Part shown: positions 14,101 to 26,200 of the stretch, one piece after another | How the letters are laid out: the number at the start of each line of letters is the position of its first letter | How positions within the stretch are numbered: position 1 is the stretch's first letter | Origin: Trichobilharzia regenti | Lineage: Eukaryota; Platyhelminthes; Trematoda; Strigeidida; Schistosomatidae | DNA length: 64,000 nucleotides | Assembly (NCBI GenBank): GCA_944472135.2 | Contig: OX235270.1 | Span: 70,069,168 to 70,133,167 of the forward strand | Reading direction: 5' to 3' | Program-made: the position numbers and the translations under genes | The notes under the pieces: model-generated | Database searches by the model: none | The model's input: the letters and a program-made list of their open reading frames with translations, nothing else | What the model was told of the DNA's origin: nothing

Positions 14101-16520
14101 TTCTTATTTTCAAATTCCTCCTCGTAGTTTAACTGCATTCTAGATTATCCAAGTATTAACTAGGCGAAATGTAGATAATTATTAGAAGGAAAAAAATTAT
14201 CTTACTAATGACCATGTAAGTAAAATATTTTATCTATTTTGGTTGCATTACTGGAAACCAGTGTGTTGATCAACAGCATTCAACACAACAAACCACATCT
14301 GAATTTTTTAAACTAATGCCAAGTCATTGCTTCTGAATGGATCAGACACTTAATTCACGTGACCTGGAAAGTATTGACGACAGGCTACTGTAGATTTTCA
14401 TCAATATCTACATATGAGGATACTGAAGCCATCCGGGATCGGATCGGATCGGATAGGCAATACATGTGTTCTTCACTCTGAAATTAGCGTGGATATCTGC
14501 AGCACTCAGCATAAAAGACAAATTCAGAATTTTTAACACTAGCCTGAGGTCACTGCTTCTATATGGTTCAGGAACTTGTCTATTGCATTACGGAAAGCAT
14601 CGACAATAGGCTAGTGCAGATCTCCATCAACACCTACTTCCTCTGGCTCAATAATGAAAATCAGGTGACCGATCAGAAATAGTAAGGAACAAGAAAATTC
14701 GGCAGTGCAGCGAAACATTGGGCAATAAACTATTGCCCATCAAATATACAGAAAGAAGAGGAAATACTCTGAGAAGACTGTTAGGTGACATCAGAACCAG
14801 GCGCTCGAAGGGGACCCAAGTGGAAAGTAACGAGTTGGGTATCCGAGTCATACATGAAGCAGATCATATGAGAAAGAAGCAAAAGGGTACAGGCAAATAT
14901 AGGGGCAGTTAAAAGAGACGCCAAAGATTAGAGTAAAATGGAGATATGCTGTTGAAAACCTACGCTTCACCCAAATTCCAAGGGACGAATAAAGACGATA
15001 TTGAAAGCTTATACTGAATCGAAGAGCAACCAGTGTTTTAATGTATTACATTTAAATTTCACAAATACTGTTCATCAGAAACTACCTCAAATTCTTCATC
15101 ATACTTAACTTCCATGAGACTTGTGATATTCTAATGAAATTCTTATTTAACTGGTTTTTTCCCTGAAATATTCTGAAATACACTAGTTAAAGCAATTAAA
15201 TTACCTACCTTTCGTATTCCCTGAAGTCTTTTCAGTTTCACTCACACTTGGCGCTGATTTGGGAATCGGAGACGTCACAAGTTCTTGTCTAACCTGCCAG
15301 TTCTCTAACACTTTGTTCATTAAATAGCGGAGACGATTAGTATTTTTTGAAGCACTAATGACTTGTACAAAAAGACATGTGACAGATTAGAAATGTAATA
15401 TTAAATAGTTTATGCAGCATAGCACCTAATACAATTAAATTCCGAATCAAATCTGACTAAAACATAAAGGCTTCAGAAATAACTGCAATACGTCACTTAA
15501 CTTAGCCGCCACACTGAACTCTTGATGGCTGAAAATTAGTAGACCCTAAAGACTGCACTCTTATAATGACCTAATCTGGAAGGTGATTAGTTCCAATTTG
15601 TTGTTTTTTGGAAATTAAATGTTCAGTTGCAAACAGCCATAGGTGAAGTAAATACGATCAGGAGAAAAGTATACATACTCATTTTAGAGGGAACTTTCCA
15701 TACAGGAATTTTTCAGTTTAAGCTGTTTGTATGGGACACTTCAAGGAAGACTGTAAAATCACCAGACAAATGAATTACACTAATTGCAAAGTGACGGTAA
15801 TTTTGAAGAAAAATCTTATACTTTCACATACTTATGAAATTACAAGTGTGATATGACAAATGTTGCTCTCTAAAATGTAGCATCCATGTAATTCATGCTG
15901 ATGGCTTTCATCGCTTATTCTCAAGTCCCCAAGCACTGGATGAATACCACAAGCCGCAACTCGAAATCTTATCCTATCGACCATGACTTAGAACCCATGT
16001 AAAACTAATATGGATGTAAGAGAGTGACAAGAATGATATCTTTAGCCTCAAAGAAAATACATCTACGTTTCGGTCTTCAGCAGAACATAAATCTAGTTAG
16101 CTGAATTCATTATAAATTATTTAAATTAATCCAAGCGGTCTGGAAACCTATAGTTAGTTGGAACCGGTTTTTCTATTTGCCAGTTTTTAAGCCACATATA
16201 TTCCATATAGGCTGTTGGTGCTATCCAGTTGGCCAGGCTAAGGTAGGTGTAGTAGGACATTCACACATGACTAAATGACTGAAAGTCGAGTGTTTAAGCC
16301 ACTAATTCACTTCTTGACAGGAACACAAATACATTCAGTATTCCAGATAATGTTGGATTTTCGATGTCACTAAATGATAGATAAGCGTGTAATTTTGTTT
16401 TCAATAAAATTTTTGACGGCTTTACTCTGACACACATCACGGTACAGATTAATATTTAATATAAACGAAACACTTTGACTTCAGAATGATAAGGTGGATG
16501 TGAATTTCACGGTCAGAGTC

Positions 16521-16602
<82 letters not shown>

Positions 16603-19600
16603 GGTGGCTCTGTTTCAGGCTTTTCCATGGACATATTGCGTATTTATTATTTTTTCTGAACCGATTCACTGACCCACACGAAGACATGAAATATTTGTGA
16701 AATATGAGGAGTGTCTTGAAGGACTAAATAAAGTTGTTTTAAGAGTGCTGTGTAGAGTTCAATGCAGGCTTTAGCAATACGACTATATGACTGCATTAAA
16801 AGCTCATCGTTTTACTTTATGGGCGTATATATTTTCTGTACCAGTAAGAAATTGGATCTATAACTTCAAATTAAAAACCAATGAAAAAAACACTTTTCTG
16901 AATTTAAAATATACTTAGAATTCTCTCCTCTCTTTCTTTATGAAATGATATTACACGGAGATAAACGGATGTAAGTAGCAAGTGAAAGCAAAAAGTGTTA
17001 ATATTCGTTAACAAGTCTTTCGAAAAATATTAATTGTACTTGAAAACAATGGAAACTCCAACAAAATGACTTGCTTTTATGAAACTTACATAAGGTTAGG
17101 AATAAATTACATGCACTAGTACGAACATTTTCAGATGAATGGCTTAGATAGAAGTCGGCTAGGCTGTTCTGTAAACTTCCAGTATTTGGAGGCAGGTTAT
17201 TTTCGCCAACTTTCTGAATGAATAAAAACGAACGTTTTGATCAAACTCACCAACAAAAAGTGAAAGATCAAACATACATTCTATTCAAGTGTTGCTTTAC
17301 AGGGGCTTGATTGGTTTCAGGATTTCACTATGAACTAACATAGGTTAGAGGAGCATTGGGAAACCTGGCAGTAGTGGACAGCTGTTTCGTACTTGCCCGG
17401 GACTGTTCACCGGTACGCACCCACTGAGGTTGGAACCCAGCACCTCCTGGCTACAAGACAAGCTCTCAGACGATTCAGCTACTGGGACCCAATCCAATTG
17501 TCCGTGAATTCTAACTTCTGCCAATTCATGATATGACGTGACCACTGGCGAATGTCATCGGCGAGTATTTGTCCTCACACATGACTTGCTGGACCCCACT
17601 ATTGATGACTTCCCACTAGAACCCAGGTAACTGCCTACTTGAATAGGGAGAGTTACTAGTGAGCATCAGATTGATATTCAAGTGTCGGTTTGCAGGGATT
17701 TAACTTTATAGACAAATTTTTAGTCTTAATATTATTATTCCATTGGATTCCAAGTGGAACAGTAGCACAGTGCCACATAACCACAGCATTACAACATACA
17801 TACCTTCATCACATGAAGGTATTCACATAAATTTGCAACTTTCAGAATATAAGGCAGAAACTCAACAGTTAATTTGTGCCCACGGAAATAATACCTATTA
17901 GGATTAAGAGTGAATCAGATCTAATGTTGGAGATTTGAAAAATAATGTTTTTCTCAGAGTAAACGGTGAAGTAAATGTGGAAATCTAAAAATGATTACTC
18001 AGTCTTATTTAATCTACACTGCTTTTGAAGCGCTAGAATGTAAATTGAGATTCAACGATTTTACAAACGGTATACTAGTTGGTGTTGAAATTAAAGAAAA
18101 TTAAGGAACTGTAGACAGCGTTTTACCATTCATTTTCAATGCTATCACTGCTTTATACTTTTTACGGAAAATAACAGTATTGCGTCAATATGCATAAGGT
18201 GATAGTAAAACCATAAGGCGGTTTAACCAGTGATCTCAGTTACTTTTCATTTAATAACCTTCAAAAGAGTATAAAATAATGGGGTTAGGCAAAACTTAGC
18301 AATTTGACCAGGCGAAACGTCTACCATAGTCTAAATTCATTTAAATTTCCAGTATGATAGCAGTTGTGTAGTTTAACTTCTACATAAAACAAGTTCCAAT
18401 ATTCAACTAAGTCCTAACTGTCTGTAGTGTCAGAACGTAAGGATTTTGATAAAAATTACCACAAAAGAAACCACGAAAGATCAGTAAAACGTACTTTGAT
18501 CAGATGTCGACAGAGGTCTAGCAGAGTCTCACAGTATTTAGGACTGCTTTTCCAGCTCTCTAATTTTGAAGGCTTTAGGCAGTTAACAAACAAAAACAAT
18601 TTTGACATAAGAATAGAACTTGTGCACTGTGGTAGAGTATAATTCTACTGTGGGAAAAATTTTATCTTGATAAAGTCTCACAGTAATATTCAGTAGTATT
18701 TACTGATGACGTTATTGCTCATAATCATCTTATCAGTAAATATTACCGTATAACGCTGTCAGATTTTATCAATATAAATTTTACCCACAATGGAAAAACA
18801 ATTTTGACATTAAATTTCTACCCATAATGTAAAACAGAGTATTACAGTAACAGATTCATTACTCTACACAATGAAAGGGAAAGGAAATAAATTATCAAGC
18901 TTCATTTAGACGCAACTACTCTTACCTCCACCTTCATCAGGCACTTTTTCGGAAATGCACAATAAATCAGTAACAGATCTTGAACAAGGTTTCTCCATGT
19001 ACATTACAATATTTCGTTTATTTGTTCACCATTTGCTTACAATAAACGCTACAGATAGAGTTGTGAGAAAGAAATTTGTGAATCGCTGCTTCAAGTCGAT
19101 CTATGGTTCGAAATCCATCCAAACAACAAGTAATTAATGCCTTTCTGATGAACTCGTTCAGTCAATCTCCATTTCTTTAAGTATCACTGGTCAGTAATGT
19201 ATGATTTTGTGCATTTATGGCTTCTTTTGGTCTAGACACCTATAATTATTTTATAACATTACACTTATTTGGTTTACGTCACTTAATGAAGTCTCATAAC
19301 ACCATTGATAGACCCAACTTTTTTACCCAACATTCTACACATAACTTAACCATGCTGCTCGGATTAACATCAGCAATTTAAAGAAGGTACTTTAGAACAG
19401 AATTTTTCTGTCCCCTTATATCTCTAATTTTTAATGTTTACTTCCCATAGTCATAAGGCGTCGGTGGCATAGCGGTTAGGACGCCCGCCGACCATGCACG
19501 TGGTCCGGGGTTCGATCCCCGGCCACTGGTGCACTCCTTTACCTCGCTAAGCCAGAAATAATGCTAGTAAAGAGGAAAGGTTGGGCATGAGACTAGCGAC

Positions 19601-20192
19601 CCCATCCTGTAAAAATTAAACACTCCTACAGAAACTAGTCACTAGCTTGGGGCCCTATGTTCCACTGGGAACGTGAAGGAAAAAAAATTTCCCATAGTCA
19701 CAAATTAGCTAAAGAAAAAGTGGTTTAGAACATTCACACATTGACAGGTAGACTCATATATCCCTCTGGCACCAGAAATGACGTTAGTTGGAAAGCGCTC
19801 TTTCAACCTTGTGTTCATGCTGAGATTACTTCAGTGACCAATGCAGTAGGTCACAATAATGCTACCTACAAGAAACGTGACAAATTCTTATGGAGTGTAC
19901 AAATGAAATTCCTTCCAACTAGAGAAGCTGGAGCAATTCATATTCTATAAATTGAACTCAATCAAAAAGAGTATAGTTCATTTTTTGAATGTTATGACAT
20001 TCAAGTAAACATTCACTTTCGGGGATTCTTTTACTTCTGTAACTGTACTATTAAATCTTTTCTTATCCTATTTCTATCATACGGTCCTAATTTCTCATAG
20101 TCCCATTGGTTCTTTTCAGTATATTACATCAACCTAGTTACAAGATTAATCTCGCTTTAATTTTTACAAGGTCTTCATGCATTTGGTGGAAC

Positions 20193-20267
<75 letters not shown>

Positions 20268-23200
20268 GACTGCATTGACATCACGGTGTCATTTAATTTC
20301 ATAGGCCACTTCACTCGACATTTTCCTGATAAAGTAATAGCTGAAATGCACATCTTTACATATGTAGATATAAATGAAAAATGAAGACAACGATGTTATG
20401 CTGTAAGTCAGTCGTAGTTACTTAAGTCACATAAACCTATTCTGTAAGCCTTTATTCGATGTTATCCAAAACTTATGTGGGGAAGATGTAAGCTATAACT
20501 TTAGCCTCAGCAACATACTAAGTGTATAAAATCTCTTACACATTGTGAATAATCACCTGGACGTATAAACGCGAAGTGGTGACAAAAACCATCATTTTGC
20601 AAAAATTTATTTTTTAAATAAAAATCAACCCTCATCAAATTGATTCAGCTGATCATAAAGAAGGAAAGAAAGATATGGTGAATGGTTTTATGCTTAAATG
20701 GAACTTACTGTATTTTCTTGACTAGATATATGCTGTGCACCAGCACTCATGCATAATTCTTTCACAATCTGATCGACATTTTCTTTGAGTAACTAACACA
20801 GTACACAAAAGATATTAACAATATTCACAATCATTAAAAACATAATAATAAGATCGATTATAATAATCAGTTTAACCATAAACCATTAGCACTATTTGTT
20901 GTCACAGTCTCACATGCTTCCTTCAAATGGTTGTTTATTAAAGTCTGGAAGAAGCAGTCAACAAACCAGCACTGAGGGTCAAAGGACATAGAATAAATGG
21001 ACTCGAGCAGAGTCAAGCAATGTGTGATACTAACCGAATATGTTACAGTTTGCAAGACGATGAAGTGAGGGATGTCTAGTGTAAAAAAGTAACTGTATCT
21101 TAAGGTGAGACAAAATCTGTATAACAACGAAGGATCCGTGTATGTGTACAGATTACAAACGATATTTCAAGTCCTCACCTAAATCATGCTCAATTTGGTT
21201 ATAATCATTTGAGAGACGTGGTTCAAAAAGCCTATAAATCAATAGGCAGTTCAGACCATAAGAAAGGAGCTGAATGGAATTGGGTCGGCCATTAGTATAC
21301 TTGCCTAGATAATATGAATTCTTATCAGAATTTTCAAAAAAGCATATTTGAATACTTTCATTATGTCATTCAAGCCCTATCACAAAATATTGTGAAACTG
21401 CCATGTGATTTTCAGAATGCTATTTTGAAGATATGAAAATGGAAGAATTTAGAACCTCTTTTCAACTGTTAACGTGCTTATCAAAATGGTTGTGCACAAT
21501 TCACAAAAGCACTTGCAGGAAACGTCTCTCATACTTTGAAAAAATTTTATTTCAAAATGGACTAAGTACGCATTCAAAAGACTGAAAGTAGGATTGCGAA
21601 TTGTTGTCCAAGATTTGCCTCTGACTTGCACACAATATATTCGGAAGCATATGAACTTAGAGTCTAATATTAACAGAAATGTGAACCTTCAAAAAGTAAA
21701 CACATAAAATAGGAGTTTCAACCTACCTCGTATCTACATCGGTTGAGGCACGTCAGATACACTCGAACTGCAGCTTTACGGACATGGAGGTAATCACTGT
21801 TAAAAAGGTTAAAAGTAATTGTACGTATTCGTGGGAACAACTGGCTTTGGACGAAATCCTAAATGAAATACAAAATGAAAATTTGAGTGAAATAACAACT
21901 AGTTAACAAAATAATATCTGTTGAATGAAATCATAAATCGGTATTGTGACATAATTTCTGATAACCCTTTTAAATATTATGATATCCAACAAAATAAACT
22001 TTATTTGCTTACCGATGAATACTGGCAGACCGAAGGTTCGACTTTGACGCACCTTCCATCTCCATATTTGATGAATTTATGGGAGGCAGTTGTTCGCTAG
22101 GTAACAGCCGTTTTAACAAAAGGGTGAGCACTGAAGACAAAAAACCCTTATTTCTGTATTAAAAGTATTATAAAAATATTTACATATAAAGAATTTTTGA
22201 AACTGGCATGCAATGATCAACAAATTATTTGGGAACATTTGTTAAAATAAAGAATATACAGGAAGAAAACTATTGACTGCTACAAAGAGATACATAAAAA
22301 CGTCAAACGTTTCTAATCGCTTGTTTTCAAACTATCGTGCGGATTGAATGGAATCTTTCATAGAGTTGTTTAGTAATGCCAAGACTTTGTGACCCACTGA
22401 GACAAATAGCTATCGTGTTAATGTTTAATAATATAAGATGCTTCCTGTATGGTCTTAGTTTAATGATTTTATCTTATTTATCTTACTGATATTTAAACCA
22501 TTTTATCACTTAAATGTTTACCGGTAGACAATAAGATGCATAATAGCACCATACTCGTTTGTTCTACTTAATTAAACTACAATGCTTATCATAACGATAT
22601 GATCTAAAATAGTAAGCGGAGTTTTTCCTGCTGTTATGTACACTTGTTCAATCGATCACTACAGGAGATTAGCATATAAGAGATGTTTGATATTACCCCT
22701 AAATTTACTAATCATATAAGTTGTATCTGTAAGTGTTGAGATTATCAAGTAAGACAGAGCTCAAAATAGTAAAAGTACTCTATCTCTCTATGATGCAGAC
22801 TAATAATGCTGCGATACCTGATATAAGGCAGTATTCGTACTGAGGCTGCACAGATCGTTTTTCGTAGGCATCCATCTTTTGAAAACACCATCACTCACCT
22901 GGGATGCATGTATCTGACAAGGCCCAATTGGGTGAAACATACAGTCTGAATTTCACTGATAACACCAGTTAACTTGAACTATGAAGTAAATCATATAAAT
23001 TCTCTGGGATAATCAACTTAGTACTTATAACTCTGCACAAACATCACTTCATGATGAAAAATTCGTAGAGCACATTACATAAGGCCACAGAAGTATATTA
23101 GAGGATTTCATCGTGAGCTGACATCAGTTGCAGAACCACTGGAAAACCAGCTAAGAGTACTGGACATCTGTTTTGTCCTAGTTTGGGACTCCACCACTAG

Positions 23201-26200
23201 AGTTCGAAACCTGGACCTTATGGTTGCAAGGCGAGCTCCTAAACCATTAAGTCACTAGGACCAGATCCAATTGTCCATGAATCTTAACTTCTGCCAATTC
23301 ATGACATAGCGTGACCACTTAGTGGTGTCTTTGATGAGTAACTGTCCTCATGGTGACGAGTAGGGTTCAGCAGGTCGAACTCTGGCGGTGGCTGGTTAAT
23401 GATCAAGAGTCCCAAACTAGGACCGAACAGATTTCCAACACTGTTAGCTGGTTTCTTAATCGTATTCTAAGTGATGTCAGCTCACGGTGAAATCCTTGAA
23501 CCAATCAAACAAAAATCACTACAAACCAATAAAATAAAATATGTGTTTGAAAGAACAGTTGAATGAGTGCGAATTGTATAAGAGACCTTCGAGACTGTAA
23601 AAAGTTAACATGATATTAGATACAGAACACTGGGAAAAATGTTATTTGCAACACAAAATCGAGATAGGTAGTAGTGCTGAGAACACAAGTTAGAAATGAT
23701 TTTAAAGCCTTAGAAATAGTGAGACATAAGGAAACAAGACGAATATCATGAGACAATAGGAAAAACACGTATCAGAAATGTTTTTCCATAGCTTTGTCAA
23801 TGAAATAGAACAAATAGCTAGAGTAGGTCTAGACTATTCATAACAATGATCTTAGAAAAATAAGAAGAATATGAGCATTATCTGGAAGAAACTAACTATG
23901 ACATGTCAATGAGAAACGTAGCAATGAAGTGCATCACCTCAGTTTTATAAACACAGAAATAGCGTTTACCAAAGGGGAATGTGTTAAAAATATGCTGTAA
24001 TAGATAAACAACAGTATGAAGAAAGAATCACTTTAAGCATTGCAAAGATGATAAACAGTGAATACATCTAAGCAGCTGTAGACGGCTTACAGTAATATCG
24101 GTAAGTCCTCAGTCTCAGAATAATGGTTAGTGTGCTCATCGACCAGTGGCAGGTCGTTACATTTCAACTCGTCTTCAGATAATCCTGCTCTTCGACGAAG
24201 ACAGGAACTAATAATATTCAAAAAATGTCCCGAACACCACAACTGATGAAGATTTTCAAAATGACACAAACACTGAAATATCTGATTAACATGCACTTCT
24301 TTTTATAATTTAGTTTTAATTTCTATGTTGTCCCACATAATATAAACGGCTGGATAAAAATACTTGTGGTTTAAAAGCTGTGACATTTTTTCCGTGTCTT
24401 CTACTCTCACTGACCGGAACTCATATCTGTAGAACTCAAAAAGCGAAGTTATGTGCAGTATGCACTCCGCTTTATGATTAAGTGCACTAGGAATAGAACA
24501 TTTCTACATATAAATAACAATCTTTTCTCATATATGATGAGGATTTGTCAGTAACCAGTCCATCAACGTGAACTAAACTTCTTCATTTATCGGAGCGGTT
24601 AAATAACTCAGCAAATTCTCTTCTTATTCATAAACTGGAAGTTGGAACAGATCTGTTTATGGTGGTGTGATACAGACAATGTGTTCCAACAGAATATTAT
24701 TCTCACGTATTCTCACAGTTTAATACTGCGTTAACAACAGTTGATACCTTGGCTACCCTGTCTTGCTTGTTGCTGTTACATGTTTAGTAACATGGTCTTA
24801 TAATTAATTGTACAAAGGTGCCTATCAACCATAGTTAAAATTTTGTCAATTTATGGTGAAATGGTTACATAGACTTCATATTGTGTGTCTCCGATGAACA
24901 TACCAATTAGTGTACTTAGAGATAGTCTAACAGTCACTGTTTGAGGCGATTCTGACTGTAATCAGAACTACAATATCTGTCTAAATCAAAAAACCAAGTA
25001 TAATTTTGGGAAGAGATACTTTCTACAACTGATTTATTGGAACCTACAGAGAAATGCTAGTCTTACTGTAGAGCTGCTTGGTTATCCGAAAATTATTTTT
25101 AATGTTGACAACACAATGGCCATTAGGCGAAACCTATAACTGAAAAAATGTCTTGAGTTCATTGGTACTTAGGAAACGTTGTACTGCCACAAATGCTAGT
25201 AGACACACAAAAAATTCATTTCCGCGAAAAACGGCAGGGGCTGTTGAGTACGCCAGGTATGGATCTCACCCCAGTCTTCTGAGTCACTGGTTAATTATTA
25301 GGACTAACCATAAATCCCTACAATGGTTAAGAAAAGCATGACATCTATTTGTAAAGTCATCGTGATGAACGTTACACATGCAAGAATATTATTGAGCAGT
25401 TACCCACCGCTCAATGAAAAAGTATGTAGTTGCAAACTGCGTATCGATGCTACATGCCGCAGATACTGTGCACAGCCTCACTACAGTCAAATCGAAACTG
25501 ATAACATTGGTTCACTAACAGAATAAAGAGACAATAAGGAACCTACAGCAACTAAGACCCCACGGAGAAAGATAGTTTTGCAACACATTTCTACAAAATC
25601 TATTTCGGCTGCTTGTAAATATCTAAGACAGCAAACAATATGTGACTGTCGACAGCTGATATAAGCAGGATTTACAACAAAAACTACTTCTCTTCAGCAG
25701 CATGAAGGCTTTCCAGTTATATAATCCAATGTAAACAAATAATAACCTATTTATTAATAGTGTCAACCAACCAAACTTAATGGATGCATGAGACCGTCAT
25801 TGTAATCGATTACTATGAGCAAACATAACAGACCTATTTCTTGGTTTATCCACTACTTGTTGATAATATCTACCACCTAAGAATCAATTACCTGACAGAA
25901 CAGAATAACCACACGCTGCAAAAACCAAAGGAGGTGAGTGAGAAACGTTTTTGCTACTGTGTTATGTGCGACTCAATCTCACTATCTTATATACAGGTGA
26001 CTTTGATCAGAGTTTGAGATGAAGGCATGACACAGGAAGTTTAGGAAGTAGGTGAAGAAGAATAGCTATCCGTCGGTCAGGATTTTAGAAGAAGAAACAA
26101 AAAAGCACCTATTAAAAACATAAAGACCAAGAATATGATTTATAGTCTACACGAAAAGTCATACTGGAATGCTGAACAAGAATTTTATCTTTAGATTCTG

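Noticed and set aside
16449..16700. ORFs encoding YIYIYI repeats on both strands
   Set aside because: They are readings of the (TA)n microsatellite; the same holds for 20106-20384.
18645..18793. microRNA precursor
   Set aside because: Arms of about 65 bp with flanking direct repeats fit a fold-back transposon better than a pre-miRNA.
19454..19530. A functional tRNA gene
   Set aside because: Pol III boxes are present, but the sequence continues into a SINE body with an RTE-like tail and a target duplication; no good acceptor stem pairing was seen.
24087..24296. Protein-like minus-strand ORF as an exon of the host gene
   Set aside because: It would have to join exon 6 to exon 7, which already match each other in phase, and its own splice sites do not fit either neighbour.
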